Position numbers and translations under genes: made by a program
NCBI RefSeq assembly: GCF_004362825.1
Contig: NZ_SNXZ01000001.1
Coordinates: 1,054,001-1,118,000 of the forward strand
Length of the DNA stretch: 64,000 nt
Source: Labedaea rhizosphaerae
Lineage (GTDB): Bacteria > Actinomycetota > Actinomycetes > Mycobacteriales > Pseudonocardiaceae
Direction: 5' to 3'
Notes under the pieces: model-generated
What the model was told of the DNA's origin: nothing
What the model saw: only the letters and a program-made list of their open reading frames with translations
Database searches by the model: none
Shown: piece by piece, positions 26,706 through 35,357 of the stretch
Position numbering within the stretch: position 1 is the first letter of the stretch
Layout: each line of letters starts with the position of its first letter

Positions 26706-27377
26706 TCAGCCGCCGGTGCCCGCGACCACGGTCTTCACGGCCAACTGGTGGCCCGGCACGCTGCCCGTGCACCCGGTGCCCGACTGGGCCACGAACATCG
26801 CCGCCGTGTCGTGCGGCGGGTAGATGCGCAGGCCGCGGGTCGAGGTCGGGTGGCAGGCGGACGGGTCGAAGTTGTGCACGTTGACCTCGTCGACCGGGGC
26901 GTAGGCCGAGCCGCCCGGCTTGAGCGTCACGCGGGGGCCTTTCGTGCCCTCGCGGTACGCGGCCGCGCCCACCTGCTTGCCGTTGTCGCCCGTCACGTAC
27001 GAGACGCCGGGGAAGCCCTGCATCGTGCACGTCTTGCTGCTCTTGTTGGTGAACACCACGTTCACGTACACGTGACCGGCACCGGCGTCGGCCGGCTTCA
27101 GGGTCAGCTTGAGGCCGGCGGCCTTGCAGTCGGTCGGGTCGGCACCCGGGTCGGTGGCCTTCGTGCTGGCCGCCGGGCTCGACGTGTCGGTGCCCGAGGA
27201 CGTCGGCTCGTCGGTCGTCGAGCTGTCCGAGGTGTCGCTGGACGGTGACGCGACGGTCGTGAGCGTTTGCTGGTCACCTTGGCCGTTGGTCTGGGTCGGG
27301 TTGCACGCCCCCAGCACCAGCGCCACCATCGCGCCGCCCGCCAGGAGCCCCGCACGCCCGATACGGCTTCGCACCAT
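26706..27377 (-). CDS. DUF4232 domain lipoprotein
   Basis: A 223-residue lipoprotein. Basic MVRSRIGR and a hydrophobic segment end in the lipobox LGAC, giving a lipidated Cys near residue 24. A long Ser/Thr/Asp-rich linker follows, then the DUF4232 domain (ADPTDCKAAGLKLTLKP, KSSKTCTMQGFPGVSYV, GTGCTGSVPG). DUF4232 is an actinobacterial extracytoplasmic domain of unknown function. The ATG at 27377 is chosen because GGAGG lies 8 nt upstream; ATG 27383 would be only 2 nt from it. Confidence 0.88.
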   Translation of the reverse strand: MVRSRIGRAGLLAGGAMVALVLGACNPTQTNGQGDQQTLTTVASPSSDTSDSSTTDEPTSSGTDTSSPAASTKATDPGADPTDCKAAGLKLTLKPADAGAGHVYVNVVFTNKSSKTCTMQGFPGVSYVTGDNGKQVGAAAYREGTKGPRVTLKPGGSAYAPVDEVNVHNFDPSACHPTSTRGLRIYPPHDTAAMFVAQSGTGCTGSVPGHQLAVKTVVAGTGG

Positions 27378-27509
27378 GTCCATCGCCTCCAGGTCCCCGA
27401 ATTGCTGGATGCCGCTACCCATAAAGACGCCTCAGCACCACCGAGGTTGCCCCGGCCGGTTGATCGCTAACCGACCATCACACCGACGTGTTTCTTGTCC
27501 ACGGCACGA

Positions 27510-28472
27510 TCACGCGAATCCCGGCGTCATCGCGGCGGCCATGGCCAGGTGCGGCGCCGCCTCCTGCGCGCGGCCCATCCGGTGCAGGGTCCGGCCGAGC
27601 ATGAGCCGGCCGTACGCGTCGTCCGGCACCGCCGCGACCAGCGCGGTCAGCACCTCGTGGGCCCGGTGCAGCTGAGCGGAGTGGAAGTAGCCGCGGGCGG
27701 CGAGCCGGCGCACGTTCGGGTCCTCGGGGTGCTCGGCGAGCAGCGGCCGCAGCAGGCTGAGCGCACCGAGCGGATCACCTTGCGCCAGCAGGGATTCCAC
27801 CCACCGCAGCCGCTGGACCTCGACCGGCAACGGACGGTCTTCGCCGCCGCCCGCGAGGAACTCCGCGATCACTTCCGGGTGCTGCGCACCGGTCAGCAGG
27901 CGATCGCCGACCACGATCGTCGGCGACGACGTGATCCCGCGCGCCTTGCCGATCAGCAGGAGCTCGCGCACCTCGCGATCACCGGCGTCGGTGTCGAGCA
28001 AGCCGGCGCCTTCGGCGAACCCGGCCTTGGCCGTGAGCTCGGCGAGGACCTTCCGGTCGCTGATGTCGGCACCGTCGAGGAAGTGCGCCTTCATCACCTG
28101 CTCGGCCAGCTCGTTCTGGACCGCCGCCCCCGCACGCTCGTGCGCGAGCAGCAAGAGGCGGTGCGCGTCGTGGCTGCTGGTCCGCCACTTCGCACCCCAG
28201 CCGGGGCCGATGCCCTCCGCCGCGGCGATCTCGGCGACCCGGACGCGGTGCTGCGCGGGTGAGACGCCGGGCGCGCACTGCTGCAGGGCCGCGTCGACCA
28301 CCGGGTCGCGCAGCGCCTCGGCCAGCGGCGTCGCCTCGTCGGGCGTGGTCGGATCGATGCGGAACGGACGCCACACCACTTCGACGTCCGTGCCGGCGAC
28401 GGCCCGTTCGAGCCGCCGCTTGCCGATGTAGGCCCACCCGCAGACGACATCCGCCCAGATTTCGATGTGCAT
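27510..28472 (-). CDS. FrnE-like DsbA-family protein with C-terminal tetratricopeptide-like extension
   Basis: A 320-residue protein. MHIEIWADVVCGWAYIGKRRLERA aligns with the FrnE active-site segment, which normally reads CPWC. Here it is C-G-W-A, so the second Cys is gone. SSPTIVVGDRLLTGAQ is the cis-Pro region. After residue ~215 a helical region (VEVQRLRWVESLLAQGDPLGALSLL, GRLMLGRTLHRMGRAQEA) resembles TPR repeats and is not part of standard FrnE. Loss of the resolving Cys argues against simple disulfide oxidoreductase activity. It is divergent from a TetR gene whose operator lies in the shared promoter region. Confidence 0.85.
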   Translation of the reverse strand: MHIEIWADVVCGWAYIGKRRLERAVAGTDVEVVWRPFRIDPTTPDEATPLAEALRDPVVDAALQQCAPGVSPAQHRVRVAEIAAAEGIGPGWGAKWRTSSHDAHRLLLLAHERAGAAVQNELAEQVMKAHFLDGADISDRKVLAELTAKAGFAEGAGLLDTDAGDREVRELLLIGKARGITSSPTIVVGDRLLTGAQHPEVIAEFLAGGGEDRPLPVEVQRLRWVESLLAQGDPLGALSLLRPLLAEHPEDPNVRRLAARGYFHSAQLHRAHEVLTALVAAVPDDAYGRLMLGRTLHRMGRAQEAAPHLAMAAAMTPGFA

Positions 28473-28494
28473 GCCCGCCAGACTAAGCGACACT

Positions 28495-28514
28495 TGTCGG
28501 TTAAGCTACCGACA
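28495..28514. promoter_or_regulatory. Putative TetR operator overlapping the tetR start codon
   Basis: TGTCGGT (28495-28501), TAAGCT, ACCGACA (28508-28514) is a perfect 7+6+7 palindrome whose last base is the A of the tetR ATG. It is 22 bp upstream of the divergent FrnE-like gene. Confidence 0.65.
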
Positions 28515-29080
28515 TGAATCCGGACGACCCACGGGCGCAGCGCAGCCGAGCCCGGCTGCGGGAGACGGTCCTGCGGTTGGCGGCCGACGAAGACCCGGCG
28601 TCGATCACCATGGCGGCGGTCGCCAAGCACGCCGGCGTGCACCGGGCGACGATCTATCAGCACTTCCCGGACGTCGACACGCTGCTGGCCGAGGCCATGG
28701 CGGACGCCGTGGCCCACGTCGCCCGCGCCGCGGCGTTGTGCCCGCTCGAGGCACCGGCGACCACGGTCCCACCGCCGCTGACCGAGCTGTTCCAGCGGTT
28801 CGACGATGCCGCGCCGCTGTACCGGCGGATGCTCGGCCCGCAGGGCAGCGCCCAGTTCGCCGCGCACCTGCGCGAACGGCTGACCGCCGAGCTGGCGGAG
28901 GCGTTCCGTGGCGGGCGACGGCCACCCGGCTTCGACGACGTGCCGCTGCCACTGCACGCCGCATACCTGTCCGGAGCGTTGATCGGTGTGCTCGCCACCT
29001 GGGTCACCGACCCGGCGCCGGTTGCGGCGACCGAGGCGACCGAGGCGGCCGCGGCGTTCTGGCGGCTGTTCCGCGGGTAG
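28514..29080 (+). CDS. TetR-family transcriptional regulator
   Basis: A 188-residue repressor with an N-terminal helix-turn-helix (SITMAAVAKHAGVHRATIYQHF) and a variable ligand domain. The ATG lies inside a perfect palindrome, so there is no room for a leader Shine-Dalgarno and the mRNA is probably leaderless or very short. Autoregulation and control of the divergent FrnE-like gene follow from the operator position. The convergent ABC exporter begins 1 nt after its stop; this proximity is suggestive of a linked efflux role but does not prove it. Confidence 0.9.
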   Translation: MNPDDPRAQRSRARLRETVLRLAADEDPASITMAAVAKHAGVHRATIYQHFPDVDTLLAEAMADAVAHVARAAALCPLEAPATTVPPPLTELFQRFDDAAPLYRRMLGPQGSAQFAAHLRERLTAELAEAFRGGRRPPGFDDVPLPLHAAYLSGALIGVLATWVTDPAPVAATEATEAAAAFWRLFRG

Positions 29081-29887
29081 CTACTTGCTGGCCACCTTCC
29101 GGTACTTGGCCACCGACAACGGCACGAAGATCAGCAGGATGACGGCCGCGCACAACACCGTGTAGAGCACCGCGTGGTCGACCGGCCAGCCGTGCGGCAT
29201 GGGCAGGCCGGGCGGGCTCGGGTTGCCGAAGAGCTGGCGCACCGCGTTGATCACCGAGGTGAACGGGTTCCACTCGGCGAACGCACGCAGCGGACCAGGC
29301 ATCCCGCCCACCGACACGAACGCCGACGAGATGAACGACACCGGGAACAGCCAGACCAGACCCGCGCTCTGCGCCACCTCGACGCTCGGCGCCGCGAGGC
29401 CGATCAACGCGCCGACCCACGACAGCGCGAAGGCGAAGAGCAGCAACAACAAGTACGCCGCGACCGCGTCCAGGAAGCTGCCCCGGATCCGCCAGCCGAC
29501 GACAAGGCCGCACAACGACATGATCAGCAACGCGCCGCAGCTCACCACCAGGTCGGACACGGTCCGCCCGAGCAGCACGGCCAGCCGGGACATCGGCAGC
29601 GACCGGAACCGGTCGATGATGCCCTTCTGCAGGTCGTTGGCCAGGCCGATCACGGTGAACGCCGAGTTGAACGCGACCGTCTGCACGAAGATGCCCGCCA
29701 GCAGGAACTCGCGGTACGCCGCCGGGTTGGAGCCGATGCTGCCCGCGAACACGTAGGCGAACAGCAGCACGAACATCACCGGCTGGATCACCGCGGCGAA
29801 GAGCCAGTCGGCGTTGCGCCGCACGTTGAGCAGGTTGCGCCACGCGACGATGCTGCCGTCGCGCAACCCCTGGGTCAGCACGGTCAT
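29081..29887 (-). CDS. ABC-2 type transporter permease (DrrB-like)
   Basis: A 268-residue membrane protein with six hydrophobic segments. It has the ABC-2 signature region (NDLQKGIIDRFRSLPMSRLAVLLGR) between segments 2 and 3, and SVGGMPGPLRAFAEWNPFTSVINAVRQL near the last segment, as in DrrB. The ATG start overlaps the ATPase stop (ATGA), so the pair is co-translated as a drug-efflux-type exporter. The substrate is unknown. Confidence 0.9.
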   Translation of the reverse strand: MTVLTQGLRDGSIVAWRNLLNVRRNADWLFAAVIQPVMFVLLFAYVFAGSIGSNPAAYREFLLAGIFVQTVAFNSAFTVIGLANDLQKGIIDRFRSLPMSRLAVLLGRTVSDLVVSCGALLIMSLCGLVVGWRIRGSFLDAVAAYLLLLLFAFALSWVGALIGLAAPSVEVAQSAGLVWLFPVSFISSAFVSVGGMPGPLRAFAEWNPFTSVINAVRQLFGNPSPPGLPMPHGWPVDHAVLYTVLCAAVILLIFVPLSVAKYRKVASK

Positions 29888-30855
29888 GAGGGGTCCTTCT
29901 CTTCCTCGGCGGAGTGGCCGGTGAGCGAAAGGAACACGTCGTCGAGGGTTGGGCGGTGCAGCGACACGTCGAGCACCGCGATGTCCTGCGCGTCGAGCCT
30001 GCGCAGCGCCTCGATCAGCGCCTTCGAGCCGGTGTCGACCGGCACGTGCGCGCGGCGGGTGTGCTCGTCGACCACCGGCTCGGCTGAGCCGACCTCGGCC
30101 AGCACCTTCGCCGTCGCGGGCAGGTCGGCGGCCTCGGCGAGCACGAGCTCGAGCCGCTCGCCGCCGATCTGGCTCTTGAGCTTGTCGGCGGTGCCGCTGG
30201 CGATGACCTTGCCGTGATCGATCACCAGGATCGTGTCGGCGAGCTGATCGGCTTCCTCGAGGTACTGGGTGGTCAGCAGCACGGTCGCGCCGTCGGCGAC
30301 CAGCTCGCCGATCACCTCCCAGGTCTCCATGCGACCACGTGGGTCGAGGCCCGTGGTCGGCTCGTCGAGAACGACGACGGCGGGCTCGGCGACCAGCGCA
30401 CCGGCCAGGTCGAGGCGCCTGCGCATGCCGCCGGAGTACGTCTTCGCCGGGCGTTCGGCCGCCTCGTTGAGCCGGAACCGGGTGAGCAGCTCCTTGGCCC
30501 GCGCGCCCGCACGCGCTCGGTTCATGCCGTAGAGCCGGCCGACCATGTAGAGGTTCTCGTAGCCGGTGAGGTTCTCGTCGACCGCGGCGTACTGACCGGA
30601 AAGCCCGATCGCGCGGCGCACCTTGTCCGGCTCGGCGGTCACGTCGTGCCCGGCGACCCACGCACGCCCGGAATCGGGGCGCAGCAACGTGGTGAGGATG
30701 CGGACCGTGGTGGTCTTGCCGGCCCCGTTCGGGCCGAGCATGCCCAGCACGGTGCCGGTCGGTATCTCCAGATCGACGCCGTCCAGGGCGCGGGTGTTGC
30801 CGAAGGTCTTGATCAAAGCCTCGGCGCGCACCGCAACCTGGTTTGATGCGGTCAT
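29884..30855 (-). CDS. ABC transporter ATP-binding protein (DrrA-like)
   Basis: A 323-residue ATPase. Walker A is GPNGAGKTTT, the Q-loop LSGQYAAVDE, the signature YSGGMRRRLDLA and Walker B VVVLDEPTTGLDPRG, with a C-terminal DUF4162-like domain (from HGKVIASG onward) typical of daunorubicin-resistance ATPases. It powers export by the permease encoded directly downstream. ATG 30855 is the start. An inverted repeat lies about 30 bp upstream. Confidence 0.93.
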   Translation of the reverse strand: MTASNQVAVRAEALIKTFGNTRALDGVDLEIPTGTVLGMLGPNGAGKTTTVRILTTLLRPDSGRAWVAGHDVTAEPDKVRRAIGLSGQYAAVDENLTGYENLYMVGRLYGMNRARAGARAKELLTRFRLNEAAERPAKTYSGGMRRRLDLAGALVAEPAVVVLDEPTTGLDPRGRMETWEVIGELVADGATVLLTTQYLEEADQLADTILVIDHGKVIASGTADKLKSQIGGERLELVLAEAADLPATAKVLAEVGSAEPVVDEHTRRAHVPVDTGSKALIEALRRLDAQDIAVLDVSLHRPTLDDVFLSLTGHSAEEEKDPS

Positions 30856-30884
30856 CGCGGCCCCCTCCTGCTAGGCGTAGGGCG

Positions 30885-30915
30885 ATGTCCGGACCTTAGC
30901 GAGGGAGTCGGACAT
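30885..30915. promoter_or_regulatory. Inverted repeat upstream of the ABC exporter operon
   Basis: ATGTCCG (30885-30891) and CGGACAT (30909-30915) are perfect inverted half-sites 17 bp apart, between the drrA-like start and the divergent gene at 30948. It is a possible operator. Confidence 0.4.
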
Positions 30916-30947
30916 TCTGCGCGCAATTACCCGACCGGAGGACACCC

Positions 30948-31565
30948 GTGGTCAGGCTCGCCGTGCTCGTCGCCGCCGCCATCCTCGTGATCGGGGCCGC
31001 GGTCGCCGTCATCGCATGGCTGAACGACGACGACGAACCCGACCGGTCGAGCGTCGCGCTGGCGTGCGGCGCGGTGCACCGGGCCGAGCCCGTGGACGTG
31101 CGTGACCCCGTCGACGTGCACCTGATGGGCGCCGCCGAGCAGTTCAGCCGGGCGGCCGCGGTCGAGGACAAGGCGCGACAGCCGCTCGCGGAGGCCATCG
31201 AGCAGCTGGCGAACCTGGTCTTCTACGAGAGCCGGCCGGCCGACAGCCCGGAGCTGCGCGCGGCCGTCGCGGCGGTGGACCAGCAGTGCGGGGCGACCGG
31301 CCAGGACCAGGAATCACTTGCGGGGCAAGCATGTGCGGTCACGCCGACGACCATCGCGACCGGCGACGTGGCCGCGCGCGACCGGTTGATCGGCGCCGCC
31401 GAACTCGTGTCGGCCGCGACCGCGGCGGAACCGAAGTACGCGCGGCTCACGGGTGCGTTGCGCGACGCGGCCGGTGAGTACGGCCTGGCCATGACGCCCG
31501 CGGCGGCCCGGCGGTGGCTCGACCCCGTGCACGCCGTGTGCCGCGACCTACAGCTTGAGCCCTGA
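30948..31565 (+). CDS. Membrane-anchored hypothetical protein
   Basis: A 205-residue protein with one N-terminal hydrophobic helix (residues 4-24) that acts as signal anchor, then an Ala-rich outer region with four scattered Cys (ALACGAV, DQQCGAT, GQACAV, HAVCRD). I do not recognise a family. GGAGG lies 6 nt before the GTG start. Its 3' end overlaps the convergent phosphatase gene by 18 nt. No function is assigned. Confidence 0.7.
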   Translation: MVRLAVLVAAAILVIGAAVAVIAWLNDDDEPDRSSVALACGAVHRAEPVDVRDPVDVHLMGAAEQFSRAAAVEDKARQPLAEAIEQLANLVFYESRPADSPELRAAVAAVDQQCGATGQDQESLAGQACAVTPTTIATGDVAARDRLIGAAELVSAATAAEPKYARLTGALRDAAGEYGLAMTPAAARRWLDPVHAVCRDLQLEP

Positions 31566-32159
31566 CCACTCCAGGCAGCGCCAGCCCGCGCCGTCGGCCT
31601 CCAGCACCACGTGCCCGGTGTTGTGCAGCAGGCCCTGATCGGCCAGGCGCGCGGCCAGGTCCGGCACCAGCCATTGCGTGCCGAGCCGGATGATGCCGCC
31701 GTGGCTGACCAACACGACCAGGCCGTCCTCGTGGGCGGACCGGATGCCCTCGACGCCACCGACGAAGCGCTCGCGGGTCTCGGCCCCGGACTGCGCGCCG
31801 GGCATCCGGACGTGCAACTCGCCCCTCGTCCAGCGGTGGAAGACCTGCGCGAACTCGCCCAGCGCGGCGGCGTCGGTACGTCCCTCCAGGTCACCGGCCT
31901 GCACCTCGTGCACGCCGTCGACCACGACGAGGCCCGTCCGGTGCACCTCGGCGACCGGCTGCGCGGTTTGCTGCGCACGCACCGCCTGCGAGGCGTACAC
32001 GCCGTTGACCGGCTCGTCGGCCAGTCGCTCGGCCAGCGCCTTGGCTTGTGCGAGCCCCTCCTCGGTCAACGGCGGACCCGGCAACGCGGAGTCCAGCGCG
32101 CCCCGCACGTTCGACGCGGTCTGCCCGTGCCGCACCAACATCAGCCGCAAACTGCTCAT
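31548..32159 (-). CDS. Histidine phosphatase family protein
   Basis: A 203-residue branch-1 histidine phosphatase. LMLVRHGQTASN contains the phosphorylated His and its Arg, VVLVSHGGIIR carries the second His, and the acid residue lies in VHEVQAGDLEGR. It starts at ATG 32159, overlapping the pheA stop as ATGA. Such pheA-phosphatase pairs are common in actinomycetes, but a biochemical link is not established. The likely substrate is a small phosphorylated metabolite. Confidence 0.9.
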   Translation of the reverse strand: MSSLRLMLVRHGQTASNVRGALDSALPGPPLTEEGLAQAKALAERLADEPVNGVYASQAVRAQQTAQPVAEVHRTGLVVVDGVHEVQAGDLEGRTDAAALGEFAQVFHRWTRGELHVRMPGAQSGAETRERFVGGVEGIRSAHEDGLVVLVSHGGIIRLGTQWLVPDLAARLADQGLLHNTGHVVLEADGAGWRCLEWSGLKL

Positions 32160-33070
32160 GCCCTCGTCCCCTCCCGCACGCCCGCCAACCACTGTGCCGC
32201 AGCCGCGTAGCTGTCGTCGCTCGTGTCGGGGTCGGCTGCGTCACGTTCGACGCTCGGGGCGGCCTGCGGGTAGGAGCCGAGGAAGCGGACGTCGTGACAG
32301 CGCCGGTGCAGGGCGGCGAGCGCGTCGCCGACGCGCTGCTGGGTGATGTGGCCGTCGATGTCCAGGTAGAACTTGTACTCGCCGAGCCGTTCCTTGGTCG
32401 GCCGCGACTCGATGCGGGAGACGTTGATCGAGCGCAACGCCAGCTCCGTCAGGATCCCAGCCAGCTCCCCCGGCCGGTCGGCGGCGACCGCGACCACCGA
32501 CGTCCGGTCCGCGCCGGTCGGCTCCGGCACCACGCCTGGCTTGTGCAGCAACAAGAAGCGGGTCACCGCGTCACGCACGTCGGCGACGTCCGTGGCCAGT
32601 TCCGCCAGCGGGTAGTGGTGCACGGCGACGGGTGCGCTGACCGCGGCGTCGAACCTGCCCTCGGCCACGCCGACGGCGGCGGCCGCGGTCGAGGTGGACG
32701 CCACGACGGCGGCGTCCGGCAGGTTCTCGTCGAGCCAGTGGCGGACCTGGGCGAGCGCGTGCGGGTGGCTCGCGACGGTCTTCACGTCGGTGGTGCCCGG
32801 TCGCACGAGGACGGAGAACCGCACGGGCAGAACGACTTCGGCGACGGCGACGAGCGGCGCATCGGCGGCGAGCGCGTCCATGGTCGCCGACACCGAGCCC
32901 TCGACGGAGTTCTCCACGGGCACGCACCCGAACTCGGCCTCGCCCGCCCGCACGGCGGCGAACACGAGCGGGATCGTCTCGGCGGGGACCAGTTCGTGGC
33001 CGTCGGCGAACGCCAGAGCTGCTTGTTCGCTGAAGGTCCCGGTCGGGCCGAAGTAGGCGATCCTCGTCAC
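32156..33070 (-). CDS. pheA: Prephenate dehydratase
   Basis: A 304-residue monofunctional enzyme converting prephenate to phenylpyruvate for phenylalanine. RIAYFGPTGTFSEQAAL opens the catalytic domain, VPVENSVEGSV and DAVTRFLLL carry conserved catalytic residues (the TRF motif). The ACT domain (residues ~195-270) has RPGELA and the Phe-binding ESRPTK, so feedback inhibition by Phe is expected. No chorismate mutase domain is present. It starts at GTG 33070 and is coupled to the phosphatase gene. Confidence 0.94.
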   Translation of the reverse strand: MTRIAYFGPTGTFSEQAALAFADGHELVPAETIPLVFAAVRAGEAEFGCVPVENSVEGSVSATMDALAADAPLVAVAEVVLPVRFSVLVRPGTTDVKTVASHPHALAQVRHWLDENLPDAAVVASTSTAAAAVGVAEGRFDAAVSAPVAVHHYPLAELATDVADVRDAVTRFLLLHKPGVVPEPTGADRTSVVAVAADRPGELAGILTELALRSINVSRIESRPTKERLGEYKFYLDIDGHITQQRVGDALAALHRRCHDVRFLGSYPQAAPSVERDAADPDTSDDSYAAAAQWLAGVREGTRA

Positions 33071-33146
33071 GCGGCCACCCTACGCAGTCGAATCCACCCC
33101 GGATGGACGCCTCCCGAGCGACCTTCGTCGATGACATATTGGAATC

Positions 33147-33743
33147 GTGAGCGCCGATCCGCGGTCCGATCCGATTGGCGCCGGGCCGTTCGCGGTCGCG
33201 GTGCCCCAGCTCGTGCTGTGTGCCGTCGACGACGCCATGACCGAAGCGTGGCAGCTGGCCGCCGCGAACCACGACAACATCACCGTGCACCGCGGCTCCG
33301 TGCTCGACGTCGGCGCGCAGGCCGTGGTGAGCCCCGCGAACTCCTACGGCTGGATGCGCGGCGGCATCGACGCGCTCTACGCCGAGCTCTTCCCGGACGT
33401 GGAAGCCACGGTGCGCAGCGCAATCCTGGCCTTGCACGGCGGCGAACTGCCGGTCGGCGAGGCCATGGTCGTGCCGACCGGCTTACCGGAACCCCGCTTC
33501 CTCATCAGTGCCCCGACGATGCGTGAACCGGGCACCTTGTTACCGCCCGACACCGTGAACCCGTACCTGGCCGCGCTCGCGGTCTTCCGGCTCTGGTCCG
33601 ACGGCAGGCTCGACGACGGCACGCGGGTCCGCGAGGTCGTCACCACGATCGCGATGCCGGGGCTGGGCACCGGCGTCGGCGGGGTCGCGCCGTCGGACTG
33701 CGCCCGCCAGGTGATCGCCGCCTGGGACGCGATCTTCCCCTGA
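33147..33743 (+). CDS. Macro domain protein (ADP-ribose binding)
   Basis: A 198-residue protein. HRGSVLDVGAQAVVSPANSYGWMRGG matches the macro-domain strand and adenine-binding Asp/Asn region, and TTIAMPGLGTGVGGV the phosphate-binding loop. Macro domains bind or hydrolyse ADP-ribose derivatives. The ANS motif is kept. No DarT-like or other ADP-ribosyltransferase gene is adjacent, so a toxin-antitoxin role is not supported here. The GTG start is adopted; ATG 33237 would be internal and less likely. A strong terminator follows. Confidence 0.82.
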   Translation: MSADPRSDPIGAGPFAVAVPQLVLCAVDDAMTEAWQLAAANHDNITVHRGSVLDVGAQAVVSPANSYGWMRGGIDALYAELFPDVEATVRSAILALHGGELPVGEAMVVPTGLPEPRFLISAPTMREPGTLLPPDTVNPYLAALAVFRLWSDGRLDDGTRVREVVTTIAMPGLGTGVGGVAPSDCARQVIAAWDAIFP

Positions 33744-33753
33744 ACGCACGAAA

Positions 33754-33775
33754 GCCCCGCCGGAGTCGGCGGGGC
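33754..33775. terminator. Bidirectional terminator between macro-domain and hsp20 genes
   Basis: GCCCCGCCG (33754-33762), GAGT loop, CGGCGGGGC (33767-33775): a perfect 9-bp stem between two convergent genes. Confidence 0.8.
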
Positions 33776-33790
33776 CTCGCACTGTGGAGA

Positions 33791-34273
33791 TCATTCGATG
33801 GCGGTGTCTTCGGCCTGCGCGGGCGCGATGCTGCGAACCTGGATGCGGCGCGGCTCGACCTTCGGCTTGCTGACGCCACGCACGCGGATCTTGAGCAGAC
33901 CGCGGTCGTAGTCGGCGTCGACGTCGTCGGCGGTCACGTGCTCGGGCAGGGCGAACTCGCGGTGGAACGACCCGAAGCGGGTCTCCCGGACCACGATGCC
34001 GTCCTTGTCGGAGCTCTTCTGCTCGCTGCGGTTGCCGCTGACGCGCAGCCGACCTTCGACGACCTCGACCTGGACGTCGTTGTCGATGTCCACGCCGGGC
34101 AGCTCGAGGGTCACGACCACGTCGGAGCCGTCACGCACGACGTCGGCCGCCGGGACGAACCCGGTCACGGTGCCGGTACCGAACGCACGGCGCACCAGCC
34201 GGTCGAACTCACCGTCGCGCTGACGGACGAGCGCACCGAACGGATCCCACACTGAACGGACTGCGATAGCCAT
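33791..34273 (-). CDS. hsp20: Small heat shock protein, Hsp20/alpha-crystallin family
   Basis: A 160-residue protein with a central alpha-crystallin domain (about residues 42-135): [20 protein letters not shown], then [10 protein letters not shown] and [13 protein letters not shown]. The C-terminal tail is short. It is a holdase chaperone that binds unfolding proteins and forms oligomers. The ATG at 34273 is 36 bp from a CIRCE element, so HrcA repression and heat induction are expected. Confidence 0.93.
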   Translation of the reverse strand: MAIAVRSVWDPFGALVRQRDGEFDRLVRRAFGTGTVTGFVPAADVVRDGSDVVVTLELPGVDIDNDVQVEVVEGRLRVSGNRSEQKSSDKDGIVVRETRFGSFHREFALPEHVTADDVDADYDRGLLKIRVRGVSKPKVEPRRIQVRSIAPAQAEDTAIE

Positions 34274-34309
34274 CTGTACTGCCTCCCACCTCGGAGAACC
34301 CTGGCCGAT

Positions 34310-34336
34310 TTAGCACTCGGCCTTCGAGAGTGCCAA
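34310..34336. promoter_or_regulatory. CIRCE element (HrcA operator)
   Basis: TTAGCACTC (34310-34318), nine bases, GAGTGCCAA (34328-34336): matches TTAGCACTC-N9-GAGTGCTAA with a single mismatch. It lies upstream of hsp20 and on the edge of the divergent coaA promoter region. Confidence 0.85.
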
Positions 34337-34413
34337 CGTCTTGCTCCCCGAAGGTGTTCCCGGGATGGGCTCCGTCACAGCGCAACACCAGCAACAACGC
34401 CTACGTTGGCGCC

Positions 34414-35355
34414 GTGCATCCCGCAACGGCGCCCGCGCAACTGAGCCCGTACGTTGAGCTGCGCCGCGAACAGTGGCGCGCGCTGCGCAAGGCCACCCCG
34501 CTCACCCTCACCCTCGACGAGCTCGTCGACCTGCGGGGTCTGCGCGACCCGGTCGACCTCGACGAGGTCGCGGAGGTCTACCTGCCGCTCTCCCGGCTGA
34601 TCAGCCTGCAAGTGGCGGCGCGGCAGCGGCTCGCGGAGACCACGGCGGCATTCCTGGGCGAGGACCGGGTCGAGGCGCGGGTGCCGTTCGTGATCGGCAT
34701 CGCGGGCAGCGTGGCGGTCGGCAAGTCGACCACGGCCCGGCTGCTGCGCACGTTGCTCGCCCGCTGGCCCGACCACCCGCGGGTGGACCTCGTGACCACC
34801 GACGGCTTCCTGTACGACAAGGCGTCGCTGATCAAGCGCGACCTGATGAGCCGCAAGGGTTTCCCGGAGAGCTACGACCGGCGTGCGTTGCTGCGCTTCG
34901 TCTCCGAGGTGAAGGCGGGCGCGGAGGAAGTGCGCGCGCCGGTGTACTCGCACCTGGCCTACGACATCGTGCCCGGTGAGTTCCAGGTGGTGAAGCGGCC
35001 GGACATCCTGATCATCGAGGGGCTGAACGTGCTGCAGCCGGGGCCGCGGCTCTCGGTCGCCGACCTCTTCGACTTCTCGATCTACGTGGACGCGCACGCC
35101 GAGGACATCGAACGCTGGTACATCGACCGGTTCCTGGCGTTGCGCGGCACCGCGTTCGCCGACCCGGCCTCGCACTTCCACCACTACGCGACGCTGTCGG
35201 ACGAACAGGCGACCGCGGAGGCGAAGGCGTTGTGGGACCAGACGAACAAGCCGAACCTGATGTCCAACATCCTGCCGACCCGGCCGCGCGCGACGCTGGT
35301 GCTGCGCAAGGACGCCGACCACCGGATCACGCGGGTGCGGCTGCGTAAGCTCTGA
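34414..35355 (+). CDS. coaA: Pantothenate kinase, type I
   Basis: A 313-residue P-loop kinase. [17 protein letters not shown] is the Walker A region, [11 protein letters not shown] and [15 protein letters not shown] are the substrate-binding segments, and [10 protein letters not shown] is Walker B-like. It phosphorylates pantothenate, the committed step of coenzyme A synthesis. GTG 34414 ([21 protein letters not shown]) matches the usual actinobacterial start, and the longer frame upstream overlaps the CIRCE region. The DevR-like gene follows after 2 nt. No Shine-Dalgarno is evident. Confidence 0.93.
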   Translation: MHPATAPAQLSPYVELRREQWRALRKATPLTLTLDELVDLRGLRDPVDLDEVAEVYLPLSRLISLQVAARQRLAETTAAFLGEDRVEARVPFVIGIAGSVAVGKSTTARLLRTLLARWPDHPRVDLVTTDGFLYDKASLIKRDLMSRKGFPESYDRRALLRFVSEVKAGAEEVRAPVYSHLAYDIVPGEFQVVKRPDILIIEGLNVLQPGPRLSVADLFDFSIYVDAHAEDIERWYIDRFLALRGTAFADPASHFHHYATLSDEQATAEAKALWDQTNKPNLMSNILPTRPRATLVLRKDADHRITRVRLRKL

Positions 35356-35357
35356 AC

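Noticed and set aside
33147-33743. Macro-domain gene as part of a DarTG-like toxin-antitoxin pair
   Set aside because: No ADP-ribosyltransferase gene is adjacent; the neighbours are pheA and hsp20.
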